NCBI RefSeq assembly: GCF_004522095.1
Contig: NZ_SPUI01000003.1
Coordinates: forward strand, 496,001-560,000
Origin: Nocardioides sp. 503
GTDB taxonomy: Bacteria; Actinomycetota; Actinomycetes; Propionibacteriales; Nocardioidaceae
Length of the DNA: 64,000 nt
Reading direction: 5' to 3'
Positions 41,230 through 50,420 of this stretch are shown in pieces. Position numbers and translations under genes: made by a program. Every line of letters starts with the position of its first letter. The stretch's first letter is position 1. Below the pieces are notes generated by a model. The model made no database searches and was not told the origin of the DNA. It saw only the letters and a program-made list of their open reading frames with translations.

Positions 41230-42906
41230 CTACTCCTCGCTCCCGCGAGCCGCCGCCGGCGCCGGGGGCAGCAACCGCAGCTGGAGCAGGGCGCCGAAGC
41301 GGACGTCGGGGTCGGAGAGGTCCATCTCCCCGACCTCCATGAGCCGCCGCAGCCGGTAGCGGAAGGTGTTGGGGTGCACGTAGAGCCCCTCCGCGGCCGC
41401 CACCACGTCGCCGAAGGCCTCCAGCCACGCCTGGAGGGTCTCCACGAGGTTGGCGTGGTGCTGGGCGTCGTACGTCATCAGGCGCGCCAGCGCCCCCTCG
41501 GGCCGGTCGCCGCGGGCCGCGACCACGTCGCGCATCTCGAGCATGAGGGCCTCGACGTGGATGTCGGCCAGCCGGGCCACGCGGCGCCCGCCGCCGCCGT
41601 CACGGAGGACGCGCAGGGCGCGGTCGACGCAGGAGCGCGAGTGCGCCAGCTCCCCCACGTCGCCGGCGGCCGGACCGATGCCGACGACCGCGCTGCGGCG
41701 GTCGCCGACCCGGTCGAGGAACTCCTGGCCGATCCTGGCGGCGCGCTCCTCGGCGCCGTCGGCCGTGCCGGGCACCGGGACCAGCCCGTAGGCGATGCCG
41801 CCGATCAGCGCCGCCGCCGACTTGGGGTGCACGGCCGACAGGTGCATGGCGAACGCGTCACTGAGGCGCTCGCGCTCGTGGGCCACCACGGCGTCGTCGT
41901 CGGCGCCGTCGCCGACGTCGGAGCCGGTCACCGCGACGCCCAGCACCATCAGCTGCTGGCCCCCCAGGCCCAGGCGGTCGAGCGCCTCGCGGGCCCCAAC
42001 CCCGCCCTCGAGGGCCGAGCTCAGCAGGTCGGCGCGCAGCCGTCGCTGCACGTCCGCGCCGGCGCGCACGCGGAGCAGGTGCAGCGCCACCAGCTTGGCG
42101 GCGTCGCAGAGCGCCTCGGTGCGCTCGGCGCTGAGGGGTCCGGGCACGGCCGCCCAGATCGAGCCCAGCACCTCGTCGCCGGCCCGGACGGCCACGGCCA
42201 CCCGCGGCTGGGTGAACGTGTTGCCCTCCATGGGGATGGGGGTGATGAAGACCGGCTGGTCGCTGCGGTGCAGGTCGCGGAAGACGCCGCGCTCCGACAG
42301 CACCCGCGCGTAGCGCTCCGGCACCTGGCGGCCCAGGATCGTCTCGACGCGCGAGGGGTCGGCCTCGTCCTGGCGACCCGAGAACGCCAGCACCCGCGAG
42401 CTGCGGTCCTCGATCGTGATCGGCGCGTCGAGCAGGGAGGAGATGGCGTTGGCGACCGCGAACAGGTCACCCGAGGGCAGCCCACCCAGCGACTCCGGCT
42501 CGGAGACGCCGATGTCGCCCTCCGCGAGCAGCGAGCGGAGCATCGCGGCGAGGTGGGCCCACGGCGCCCCGCGGCTGAGGGCCAGGAGGGTGACGCCGGA
42601 GTCCCGGACCGCCGCGTGCACCTCGTCGGTGAGGTGGACCGGGCTGCGCAGCACGAGGCCGGCGGCGCGCTGCTCGCCGAGCGAGCGCAGCAGCTGGGCC
42701 ACGTGACCCGGCTCGTCCACGCCGACGCCCAGGACCAGCGCCGCCGGCGGCAGCAGCGGCAGGTCGACCGGGTCGTGGATCACCACGCCGCCGATCTCCT
42801 GCGCCCCCTCGGCGTCGCCGGCGACCAGGTCGAGCAGGGTGGCCCCGAGGTCGTCGAGGACGCGCCCGAGGCTGGCACGGGGACGCAGGGTCACGGCGGG
42901 GATCAC
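41230..42906 (-). CDS. PucR-family transcriptional regulator
   Basis: A 558-residue PucR/CdaR-type activator: an N-terminal purine catabolism regulator-like sensing domain (about 1-125), a GAF-like middle (about 140-290) and a C-terminal HTH_30 domain with YVHPNTFRYRLRRLMEV near residue 525. TACCGT at 42913-42918 (minus strand) lies 6 bases before GTG 42906 and only 3 before ATG 42909, so the GTG is chosen as a leaderless start. It lies at the end of the peptide-use cluster on the same strand and may control it. Confidence 0.9.
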   Translation of the reverse strand: MIPAVTLRPRASLGRVLDDLGATLLDLVAGDAEGAQEIGGVVIHDPVDLPLLPPAALVLGVGVDEPGHVAQLLRSLGEQRAAGLVLRSPVHLTDEVHAAVRDSGVTLLALSRGAPWAHLAAMLRSLLAEGDIGVSEPESLGGLPSGDLFAVANAISSLLDAPITIEDRSSRVLAFSGRQDEADPSRVETILGRQVPERYARVLSERGVFRDLHRSDQPVFITPIPMEGNTFTQPRVAVAVRAGDEVLGSIWAAVPGPLSAERTEALCDAAKLVALHLLRVRAGADVQRRLRADLLSSALEGGVGAREALDRLGLGGQQLMVLGVAVTGSDVGDGADDDAVVAHERERLSDAFAMHLSAVHPKSAAALIGGIAYGLVPVPGTADGAEERAARIGQEFLDRVGDRRSAVVGIGPAAGDVGELAHSRSCVDRALRVLRDGGGGRRVARLADIHVEALMLEMRDVVAARGDRPEGALARLMTYDAQHHANLVETLQAWLEAFGDVVAAAEGLYVHPNTFRYRLRRLMEVGEMDLSDPDVRFGALLQLRLLPPAPAAARGSEE

Positions 42907-43013
42907 CATCCGACGGTAGGGAGGCCTGCCTCAGCGTACTTCGTCGCGCACCACCAGATCGGTCGTCCAGGTTGGTGGATCCGACAGGCGGGGGTTGGAG
43001 CGGGGTCGAAGCG

Positions 43014-43063
43014 GGGTCGTGTGCCGCTCGCAGCATTCGGGCGCTGCCTCCGGCACACGACCC
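43014..43063. repeat. REP-like palindrome, copy 2
   Basis: GGGTCGTGTGCCG and CGGCACACGACCC form a 13-bp perfect stem around a 24-base loop. It lies in the gap of about 260 bases (42910-43170) between the PucR gene and the racemase gene, which otherwise holds the PucR promoter and a third copy. Short ORFs across it are chance readings. Confidence 0.85.
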
Positions 43064-43105
43064 ACGCGAGCATGCGAGCCACGCGAGCCACGTCGGCCTG
43101 GTGAC

Positions 43106-43155
43106 GGGTCGTGTGCCGCCCGCAGCGTCCAGGCGCTGCCTCCGGCACACGACCC
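43106..43155. repeat. REP-like palindrome, copy 3
   Basis: The same 13-bp stem as copy 2 with a loop differing at a few bases, 42 bases further on, ending 15 bases before the racemase stop. Its stem and position also fit a terminator for the peptide-use operon. Confidence 0.85.
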
Positions 43156-43170
43156 GGGCGGCCGCCACCC

Positions 43171-44277
43171 TCAGGCGGGGATCCACTCCGTGCGGGTGGT
43201 GACGGCGGCGAGCTCGTCGGGGAGCGGGTCGACCCCGATGCCGGGCCCGGTGGGCACGGTGAGGTGGCCGTCCTCGAGGACGAACGGCGTGGTGATGTCC
43301 GTGGCGTAGAAGCGGCCGGAGGCGGAGGTGTCACCGGGGAGCACGAACCCGGGCAGGGCGGCGAGCGCGAGGTTGGCGGCGCGGCCCAGGCCGGTCTCGA
43401 GCATGCCTCCGCACCACACGGGCACGCTGTGGGCCACGCAGAGGTCGTGGATGCGGCGCGCCTCGAGGTAGCCGCCGACCCGCCCGGGCTTGATGTTGAC
43501 CACCGAGCAGGCACCGAGCCGGATCGCGGCCGCGGCGGAGCGTGCGGAGGTGATCGACTCGTCCAGGCAGACCGGGGTGGTGATCAGCTTGGCGAGGTCC
43601 GCGTGACCGAAGAGGTCGTCCTCGGGCAGCGGCTGCTCGATGAGGAGCAGGTCGAAGGCGTCGAGGCGCGCGAGCTGACGCGCGTCCGACAGGGTGTAGG
43701 CGGTGTTGGCGTCCACCTGCAGCAGGACGTCGTCGCCGAAGCGCTCGCGCACGGCGCGCACCGGCTCGACGTCCCAGCCGGGCTCGATCTTGAGCTTGAT
43801 GCGGACGTAGCCCTCGTCGAGGTAGCCCGCGACGGCGTCGAGGAGCTGGTCGACGCTGTCCATGATGCCCACCGAGACGCCCGAGGGCACCCGGTCGTGG
43901 ACGGAGCCGAGCTCGCGCGACAGCGGTCGGCCCTCGGCGCGCAGCTCGGCGTCCAGGACGCCCATCTCCAGCGCGGCCTTGGCCATCCGGTGGCCGTAGA
44001 ACGGCTCGAGGGCCGAGCCCACGGTGGCGGCGTCGAACGGCGCGGCCGCGGCGAGCGCCGGCACCAGGAAGCGCCGCAGCACGTCGGCGGCGCCCTCGAT
44101 GTACTCCTCGTTGTAGAGCGGGGAGGTCATCGTGACGCACTCGCCCCACCCCTCCCCCTCGTCGGTCACGACGCGCAGCAGCAGCAGCTCGCGCGTCGTC
44201 TGGGTGGAGAAGGAGGTGCGGAAGGGCGACACCAGCGGCATCGACACCCAGCGCAGCTCCACGCCGGTGAGCTTCAT
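43171..44277 (-). CDS. Enolase-superfamily N-acylamino acid racemase/o-succinylbenzoate synthase
   Basis: A 368-residue enolase-superfamily enzyme of the MenC/NAAAR subgroup. The catalytic lysine pair is in RIKLKIEPGW near residue 162, metal ligands in LQVDANTAY, LLIEQPL and VCLDESI, and the second base in NIKPGRVGG near residue 263. Members racemise N-acylamino acids or make o-succinylbenzoate. Neighbouring GNAT and M20 peptidase genes favour the N-acylamino acid racemase role: a known GNAT-NAAAR-hydrolase pathway converts D- to L-amino acids. ATG at 44277 overlaps the preceding stop. Confidence 0.88.
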   Translation of the reverse strand: MKLTGVELRWVSMPLVSPFRTSFSTQTTRELLLLRVVTDEGEGWGECVTMTSPLYNEEYIEGAADVLRRFLVPALAAAAPFDAATVGSALEPFYGHRMAKAALEMGVLDAELRAEGRPLSRELGSVHDRVPSGVSVGIMDSVDQLLDAVAGYLDEGYVRIKLKIEPGWDVEPVRAVRERFGDDVLLQVDANTAYTLSDARQLARLDAFDLLLIEQPLPEDDLFGHADLAKLITTPVCLDESITSARSAAAAIRLGACSVVNIKPGRVGGYLEARRIHDLCVAHSVPVWCGGMLETGLGRAANLALAALPGFVLPGDTSASGRFYATDITTPFVLEDGHLTVPTGPGIGVDPLPDELAAVTTRTEWIPA

Positions 44278-45197
44278 CGGAGGACTCCGTCTCGGAGGGG
44301 ATCGGGCGTACGGCGGACGACGTAGCCGCCCGTGCGGTCGAAGCCGGTGATGCGCGAGCCGTCGGCCACCAGGGCCGTGAGCACCTCGCGCACCGCGTGC
44401 CGCCACAGCTGGGCGGCCTCCGGGTCGGTACGGCGCAGCGTCTCGATGTCGTCGGGCACGGCGACCAGCGACGTGTCGCCGTCGAGGCGGCCCCGCACCG
44501 GGAGGCCGTCGGGGCCGACGGACAGCGCCGCGACCGCCCCCGGACCGACCGGCTCCCGGACGGCGTCCCCCGACGCCGCGGCCTGCACCTCCGCCGACCG
44601 CAGGGGCCAGCGGACCAGGAGCCGGTCGGAGTCGTCGGCGCCGTTGATGCGGTCGGGCATGGCGCCGTAGAAGTTGGGGAGGTACTCGGCCGGCAGCGCG
44701 CCCAGCTTGACCAGGTTGAAGTGGGCGTTGCGGCTGACCAACGGGTCGTAGGTCCAGGCGATCTCCGAGACCCCGCGCAGCAGGGCCCACGAGCGCTGGT
44801 GGAGCTTGAGCGCGAAGCCGACGCTGCGCCCCACGGCCGTGGTCGAGACGCCGGCGATGTGGCTGTGCAGCGCGTCCTCGGCCGGCGCGTGGAAGAAGCC
44901 CACGCAGGCGCCGACCAGCCGGCCGTCCTCGAAGGCGCCTCCGACGTAGTTGCCGGCCTTGGTGAAGGCACGCAGGAGCTCGAGGGTCACCGGCGGGTTC
45001 TCGTCGCGCCCCCAGATCGTGGCGAAGAGGTCGACGACCACCCCGAGCTCCTGCAGGTCCAGGACCTCGCGGACGGAGACCCCCGCGGCCAGGGCCGCCG
45101 CGTCGGCGGCCTGGACCGCCAGGTCGAGGTCGGGCGCCCGAGGCGCGGTCACGTTGGTCACAGCACCCATGCTGGCGAGGTTCTCGGCGCCCGTCAT
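44274..45197 (-). CDS. COG3375-type GNAT acyltransferase
   Basis: A 307-residue acyltransferase-like protein. Features of the COG3375 group are seen: LFATIWGRDENPPVT near residue 60, GGAFEDGRLVGACVGFFH, HSHIAGVSTTAVGRSVGFALKLHQR and IAWTYDPLVSRNAHFNLVKLGA near residue 150. In known systems this enzyme succinylates D-amino acids, whose N-acyl form is then racemised by the partner encoded next. ATG at 45197 overlaps the M20 stop; a second in-frame ATG nine codons later is possible. Confidence 0.86.
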   Translation of the reverse strand: MTGAENLASMGAVTNVTAPRAPDLDLAVQAADAAALAAGVSVREVLDLQELGVVVDLFATIWGRDENPPVTLELLRAFTKAGNYVGGAFEDGRLVGACVGFFHAPAEDALHSHIAGVSTTAVGRSVGFALKLHQRSWALLRGVSEIAWTYDPLVSRNAHFNLVKLGALPAEYLPNFYGAMPDRINGADDSDRLLVRWPLRSAEVQAAASGDAVREPVGPGAVAALSVGPDGLPVRGRLDGDTSLVAVPDDIETLRRTDPEAAQLWRHAVREVLTALVADGSRITGFDRTGGYVVRRTPDPLRDGVLR

Positions 45198-46348
45198 GGT
45201 CGCACCGCACCAGTCGGGTGCAGGTCGTTCGTCGTGCGCAACGGCTCGGCGAGCAGGTCCGCGACGAGCCGCGCGAGCAGCGCCGTGCGGCCGCCGATCG
45301 GGGCGACCAGCACGTGCTCGTGGTCGGCGTGCGCGCCACCACCGACGGCGCCCAGGCCGTCGAGGGTGGGAGTGCCGACACCGGCGGTGAAGTTGCCGTC
45401 GGAGGCGCCGCCGACCGCGACGGCGGTCAGGTCCGGCAGGCCGAGCTCGGAGGCCAGGCGTCGGGCTCGCTCGAGCAGGTCGGTGGCCATGGCCTCCTCC
45501 AGGGGCGGCCGGTTGGGGCCGCCGAGCACCTCGACGCGGGCGCCGTCGAGCACGGGGCGCAGCGCCTGCATGGCCGCGTCCACCCGGTCCTGCTCGGCGA
45601 CCGTGCGCACCCGGGCGTCCACGGCGAACGACGACTCGGCCGGGACCGTGTTGGTGGTCGTGCCCGAGCGGCCCGCGGTCGGCGTGACGGTGGTGCCGAG
45701 GTCGGGGTCGCCCAGGGCAGCGACGACCAGCGCCTGGTGGGCCAGCTCGATCGTGGCGTTGACGCCGCGCTCGGGCTCGAGCCCGGCGTGCGCGGCACGT
45801 CCGTGCAGGCGTACGTCGTAGAGCGAGACGCCCTTGCGCTCGGTCTTCAGCGCCCCGCCGTCGGCCGAGGCCTCGAGCACCAGCGCGGCGGAGGCGAGGC
45901 GCGCCTCGTCCTCGATCAGCCCGCGTGACGTGGGAGAGCCGAGCTCCTCGTCGCCGGTCACCAGGACCGTGACGCCGTCGAGCGCCTCCGCTCCCTCGGT
46001 CGAGGCGAGCGAGCCGAGCGCGTGGAAGGCCATCACCAGGCCCGTGAGCATGTCGAAGCAGCCGGGCCCGCGCACGACGCCGTCCTCCACCGAGAACGGG
46101 CGGACGGCGAGCGTGCCGAGCGGCCACACCGTGTCGTGGTGGCCGACCAGCAGCACCTGCCGCGGGCCGGCGCCGAGCCGCCAGCGCAGGTGGGTCACGC
46201 CGTCGAGCACGATGCGCTCCGGCTCGGCACCCAGGTGCGCCGCGCCGACCCGGGCGACGACGTCGGCCGAGCGCGCGACGGCATCGAGGTCGGACGAGGG
46301 CGACTCGCACTCGACGAGCTCGCGCAGGTCGGCCAGGAAGGCGTCCAC
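45194..46348 (-). CDS. M20-family metallopeptidase (carboxypeptidase/deacylase)
   Basis: A 384-residue M20 enzyme related to glutamate carboxypeptidase. Metal ligands are visible: VGHHDTVWPLG, GPGCFDMLTG, GDEELGSPTS (catalytic/metal Glu), VLEASADGG and a C-terminal HADHEHV. A dimerisation domain lies in the middle (about 175-285). It cleaves peptides or N-acyl bonds. With the GNAT and racemase genes it could remove the acyl group from N-acyl-L-amino acids. Start GTG at 46348 shares its first base with the stop of the upstream gene (TAGTG). Confidence 0.9.
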   Translation of the reverse strand: MDAFLADLRELVECESPSSDLDAVARSADVVARVGAAHLGAEPERIVLDGVTHLRWRLGAGPRQVLLVGHHDTVWPLGTLAVRPFSVEDGVVRGPGCFDMLTGLVMAFHALGSLASTEGAEALDGVTVLVTGDEELGSPTSRGLIEDEARLASAALVLEASADGGALKTERKGVSLYDVRLHGRAAHAGLEPERGVNATIELAHQALVVAALGDPDLGTTVTPTAGRSGTTTNTVPAESSFAVDARVRTVAEQDRVDAAMQALRPVLDGARVEVLGGPNRPPLEEAMATDLLERARRLASELGLPDLTAVAVGGASDGNFTAGVGTPTLDGLGAVGGGAHADHEHVLVAPIGGRTALLARLVADLLAEPLRTTNDLHPTGAVRP

Positions 46349-49300
46349 TAGTCCACCCGCGGTGTGGCGCGCACGCCGAAGTGGAGGTAGCGCTCGCCGG
46401 TCGGCAGCTCGTAGAACGTGACGGGCGCCCAGGTCTCCACCCCGGGAGGCCGTACGGCGAACAGTCCGGGCCCGGCGGGCACCAGCCGGTGCTCGTCGAC
46501 CGGGTCCGGCACCATCTCGGCGATCGGGCCGCTGATCGTGGTGCGCATCGTCGGACCGTCCTCGCCGTCGAGGATCTCGGTGAGCACCGAGTGCCGACGG
46601 TAGGTGCCGACGTACGGCGTGATGTCGACCTCGGCGTCGGCGGGCGGGACGAACGGCTCGGCCATCTCCACGCCGGCCAGCTCCGCGAACAGCTCGCGGT
46701 AGAGGTCCTGGTAGAGGTCGCGGGTGTGGCCGCCGTTGGTGAGCAGCGTGACCGCGAGACCCTGGTCGGGCAGGACCCGCAGGAACGCCGCCTGGCCGAT
46801 CGTGTTGCCGTCGTGGCCGACGAGCCGGTGCCCGCCCCAGCCGAACCGGATCCAGCCCAGGCCCCACGAGTCGCCCAGGACGAGCTTGTCGGGCAGGTCG
46901 GCCTGGTGCGCGGTCATCGCGTCGGCGCTCTCCTGGCTCAGCAGGCGGGTGCCGTCGACGGCCACACCGCCGGTGAGGTGCATGCGGGCGAAGGCGAGCA
47001 CGTCCGCGGCCGTGGCGGTGATCAGCCCGGCCGGGCCGAGCGAGCGCGGCAACTGCCACACGGGCGCCACCATCTGCTGGCCCTCGTGCTCGAGGTGGCC
47101 GGTGGCCGCGCTGTGCAGCAGCGCCTCCTCGGGCAGGGTGACCGTCCGGGTCAGGCCCAGCGGCGTGAAGAGCCGGTCGCGCATCGCCTGGTCCCAGGTC
47201 GAGCCGGTGACCTTCTCGATCAGTCGCCCCATCAGGGAGTAGCCGGAGTTGCAGTAGGACCAGGTGGCGCCGAGCGGGTGGTTCTGGCCGGCGTCGGCGA
47301 GCAGGTCGACGTACTTCTCCAGGCAGTCGTCGCCGCGCCCGGTGTCGGTGAAGACGTCGCCGTCGATGCCGCTGGTGTGGTTGAGCAGGTGGCGCAGGGT
47401 GACGGTCTTGGTGACCTCGGGGTCGGAGAGCCGCAGCTCGGGCAGGACCTCGACGACCGGGGCGTCGAGCTCGAGCAGACCCTCGTCGACCAGCTGCATG
47501 GCGACGGTGGCGGTCCAGACCTTGGAGATCGACCCGATCTGGAAGAGCGAGTCGGGCGTCGCGCGCACCCCGCTCTCGACGTGGAGCACGCCGTGGGCGG
47601 CGGTGACGACCTCGTCCTCGCCGTCGGGCGAGTAGCGCAGGATGCCGAGCTGGGCGCCGGGCACCCCGTGGCGCTCGGCGAGCTGGGCGAGTCGCCGCTC
47701 CCAGTGGGCGGCGTCGATGCGGGAGCGGCCGGCGGCGACGGTGTGCTGCTCGAGCCAGTCGACGACGCGGCGGTTGTAGTCGGAGCGGTGCGAGGGCCTG
47801 CCGGTGAGGATGAACTCGTGGGCCTGCTCGGGGTAGACCACCAGCCGGGTGGGCACGCCGAGCTGGCGCAGCGAGGTGTGCCACTGCTGGGCCTGGCCGA
47901 GGTCGCAGCGCAGGTCGCCGCCGCCGTGCAGGATCAGGGTGGGCGTGCGGACGTCGGCGACGCGTGTGATCGGCGACATCGCGGCGTAGGCCTCGGGCTG
48001 CTCCCACGGGGTGCCGCCGAGCTCGAAGGCGCCCATCAGGGCGCCGTCGTCGCAGGTGCCGTACATGCTCGTCAGGTCGCTGACGAGCCCGCCGGCCACG
48101 GCCGCCGAGAAGCGGTCGTCGTGGGCGGTGAGGTAGCAGGTCATGTAGCCGCCGTAGCTGTAGCCCGTGACCGCCAGGCGCTCGGGGTCCGCGAGACCCT
48201 CGGCGACCAGCGTGTCGACGGGCTCCAGGAAGTCGGCGGCGTCGGCGACGCCCCACCTCCCGTTGACGGCGTCGAAGAACGCCTCGCCGTAGCCGTCGCT
48301 GCCGCGCGGGTTGACCAGCAGCACCGTCCAGCCGCGGGCGACCAGCTCCTGGTGGTAGAGGTGCATCTCGTCGGCGGCGTCGTTCCACGCGTTGTGCGGG
48401 CCGCCGTGGACGTCGACGAGCAGCGGCCCGGGGGCGCTGAGCGCGGGGTCGCGCACGACCCAGCCCTGAACCTCGGTGCCGTCGCTGATCGTGAACGTCC
48501 GCGAGACCCGCTCGAAGAGCTCGACGTCGCCCAGCGCGGAGCCGTGGTCGGTGAGCACGCGGGTGTCGCCGCTGGCGAGGTCGACGGTGACGATCTCGCC
48601 GTACGACGTCGGGGTGGCCAGCGCGACCGCCGCCGTGCCGCCGGCGACCGACAGGCCCGAGACGACGCGCCCGTCGCCGTCGAGCATCGGGCTGACGACG
48701 CCGTCCGCGACGCGGTGCAGGTGGGTGCAGCCGCGGTCGCGCACGCAGAAGAGCACGCCGTCGGCGGTGTCGACCGGGCGCGCGCCGGGGTAGGCGGTCG
48801 CGCCGGGCATGACGTTGCGGTCGAGGTCCGGGGCGAGGTCGACGGCGTCGCCGCCGTCGGTCCCGACGCGCAGCAGGTGGGCGTGGCCGCGGGGGTCGCC
48901 GGGCCAGCCGACGACGAGCAGGCTGCCGTCCTCGGCGACGTCGACGGTCCCGGCGACGCCGTCCGCGAGGGCCACGACGCGCGCGCCGGCCTGGGCGTCG
49001 TCGACGTCGAGGAGGTGCACGGCGGTGCGGAAGCTCAGGTCGGTGTCCTCGCCGACGCGCCGGGGGAAGGCCAGCGTGCGGCCGTCGGCCAGCCAGGCCG
49101 GCTCGCCGGCGCTCTCGGCGCCGTCGGTCAGCTGCCGGCACTCGCCGCTCGCGAGGTCCAGCAGGTGCAGCTGGGTGCGCACGGACCCGACCATGCCGGC
49201 GCCGTCGGCCTGGTAGTCGAGCCGCTCGGCGACGATCGGGCCGGTGCCGCGCGGAGCGGGGTCGACCGCCGCGGTGAACGCGACCCGGCCGCCGTCGGGG

Positions 49301-49647
49301 CTCCACACCGCGACGCCGGCGCCGAGCGGGAGCGAGGTGACCTGCTCGGGCTCGCCGCCCTCGGCGGGCAGCAGCCACAGCTGGGCCGCGTCGTCCTCCG
49401 CGCGGAGGAAGGCGAGCCGGGAGCCGTCGGGCGACCAGCGGGGGGCGGTGTCGGAGGTACCGCCGGTGAGCCGCCGCGGGACCGCGCCGTCGGCGGTGCC
49501 GACGGACCACAGCCGGTCGACGTGGGTGTCCTGCTCGGCGTCGATCGTGCGGACGACGTAGGCCACGCGGGAGCCGTCGGGCGCCAGGGCCGGCTGGGAG
49601 GGCACCGCGAGGGCGGGCAGGTCGTCGATGCGCATCCGTCGGGTCAC
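46348..49647 (-). CDS. S9 prolyl oligopeptidase fused to an S12 beta-lactamase-like domain
   Basis: A 1099-residue, two-enzyme protein. Residues about 1-400 are a beta-propeller (TolB/DPP-like), 400-640 an S9 alpha/beta-hydrolase with VTGYSYGGYMT (Ser near 498), HGGGDLRCD (Asp near 572) and EQAHEFI (His near 611). Residues about 655-1000 are a class C beta-lactamase/D-peptidase fold with SISK (near 707), YCNSG (near 798) and HDGNT (near 944), followed by a lipocalin-like end domain. No signal peptide, so it acts in the cytoplasm on peptides brought in by the adjacent Opp system. The S12 part is a close paralogue of the gene at 55061-56449. Confidence 0.92.
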   Translation of the reverse strand: MTRRMRIDDLPALAVPSQPALAPDGSRVAYVVRTIDAEQDTHVDRLWSVGTADGAVPRRLTGGTSDTAPRWSPDGSRLAFLRAEDDAAQLWLLPAEGGEPEQVTSLPLGAGVAVWSPDGGRVAFTAAVDPAPRGTGPIVAERLDYQADGAGMVGSVRTQLHLLDLASGECRQLTDGAESAGEPAWLADGRTLAFPRRVGEDTDLSFRTAVHLLDVDDAQAGARVVALADGVAGTVDVAEDGSLLVVGWPGDPRGHAHLLRVGTDGGDAVDLAPDLDRNVMPGATAYPGARPVDTADGVLFCVRDRGCTHLHRVADGVVSPMLDGDGRVVSGLSVAGGTAAVALATPTSYGEIVTVDLASGDTRVLTDHGSALGDVELFERVSRTFTISDGTEVQGWVVRDPALSAPGPLLVDVHGGPHNAWNDAADEMHLYHQELVARGWTVLLVNPRGSDGYGEAFFDAVNGRWGVADAADFLEPVDTLVAEGLADPERLAVTGYSYGGYMTCYLTAHDDRFSAAVAGGLVSDLTSMYGTCDDGALMGAFELGGTPWEQPEAYAAMSPITRVADVRTPTLILHGGGDLRCDLGQAQQWHTSLRQLGVPTRLVVYPEQAHEFILTGRPSHRSDYNRRVVDWLEQHTVAAGRSRIDAAHWERRLAQLAERHGVPGAQLGILRYSPDGEDEVVTAAHGVLHVESGVRATPDSLFQIGSISKVWTATVAMQLVDEGLLELDAPVVEVLPELRLSDPEVTKTVTLRHLLNHTSGIDGDVFTDTGRGDDCLEKYVDLLADAGQNHPLGATWSYCNSGYSLMGRLIEKVTGSTWDQAMRDRLFTPLGLTRTVTLPEEALLHSAATGHLEHEGQQMVAPVWQLPRSLGPAGLITATAADVLAFARMHLTGGVAVDGTRLLSQESADAMTAHQADLPDKLVLGDSWGLGWIRFGWGGHRLVGHDGNTIGQAAFLRVLPDQGLAVTLLTNGGHTRDLYQDLYRELFAELAGVEMAEPFVPPADAEVDITPYVGTYRRHSVLTEILDGEDGPTMRTTISGPIAEMVPDPVDEHRLVPAGPGLFAVRPPGVETWAPVTFYELPTGERYLHFGVRATPRVD

Positions 49648-50420
49648 GAGGTGCTCCTTGCAGGGCGTGCGTGGGTGGGGGGACGCGAGCCCGGCACGGC
49701 GGCCAGGAGCTCACGGGTGTATGCGTGCTGGGGGTCGACGAGGACCTCGGAGACGGGCCCCTGCTCGACGATCCGGCCCTGGTACATCACCGCGACGTGG
49801 CTGGCGACGTAGCGGACCACGGCGAGGTTGTGGGAGATGAAGAGCATCGAGAGACCGAGCTCGCGCTGGAGCTCGCGCACCAGGTTGAGCACGGCGCCCT
49901 GGATGGAGACGTCGAGCGCGGAGGTGATCTCGTCGGCGATCACGACCTTCGGCTGCCCGGCGAGGGCGCGGGCGAGCGCGGCGCGCTGCCGCTGGCCGCC
50001 GGAGAGCCGTCCGGGCAGGGCCCCGGCGACGTCCGGGTCGAGGTGCACCAGCGTGAGCAGCCGCTCGACCTCCGCCCGGCGCTCGGCGCGTCCGGGACCG
50101 GGCGGCATCGGCTCGGTGATGCTCTCGCCGATGGTCATGCGCGGGTCGAGCGAGGAGAACGGGTCCTGGAAGACCATCTGCAGGGGGCGGACGCGACCGC
50201 GCCTCGGCACCGGCTGCCCACCGAGCAGGATCTCCCCCGAGTGCAGCGGGGCGAGGCCCACGGCGGCGCGGGCCAGCGTGGACTTGCCCGAGCCGGACTC
50301 GCCGACCAGGCCCACGACCTGGCCCTCGGGCACGGTCAGGCTCACCCCGTCGACGGCCGTGAAGGGCCGGCGGGCGGTGCCGTAGCGGACGGTGACGTCG
50401 TCGAAGCGGAGCTCACTCAT
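49644..50420 (-). CDS. Peptide ABC transporter ATPase (OppF-like)
   Basis: A 258-residue ATPase. Walker A GESGSGKST lies near residue 40, Q loop VFQDPFSSLDP near 86, signature LSGGQRQR near 140, Walker B VVIADEITSALD near 160. It pairs with the ATPase half of the upstream fusion to power the importer. ATG at 50420 overlaps that gene's stop (ATGA). The C-terminus lacks the usual long OppF tail. Confidence 0.94.
   Translation of the reverse strand: MSELRFDDVTVRYGTARRPFTAVDGVSLTVPEGQVVGLVGESGSGKSTLARAAVGLAPLHSGEILLGGQPVPRRGRVRPLQMVFQDPFSSLDPRMTIGESITEPMPPGPGRAERRAEVERLLTLVHLDPDVAGALPGRLSGGQRQRAALARALAGQPKVVIADEITSALDVSIQGAVLNLVRELQRELGLSMLFISHNLAVVRYVASHVAVMYQGRIVEQGPVSEVLVDPQHAYTRELLAAVPGSRPPTHARPARSTS

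Noticed and set aside
42972..43202. Short plus-strand ORFs across the gap between PucR and racemase genes
   Set aside because: Their products repeat the translated palindromes (VCR...ASGTRP units); the sequence is explained by the two REP-like elements.
46381..49812. 1143-codon plus-strand frame opposite the S9-S12 fusion
   Set aside because: Antisense frame of a gene with two complete catalytic sets; no recognisable domain in the plus-strand product.
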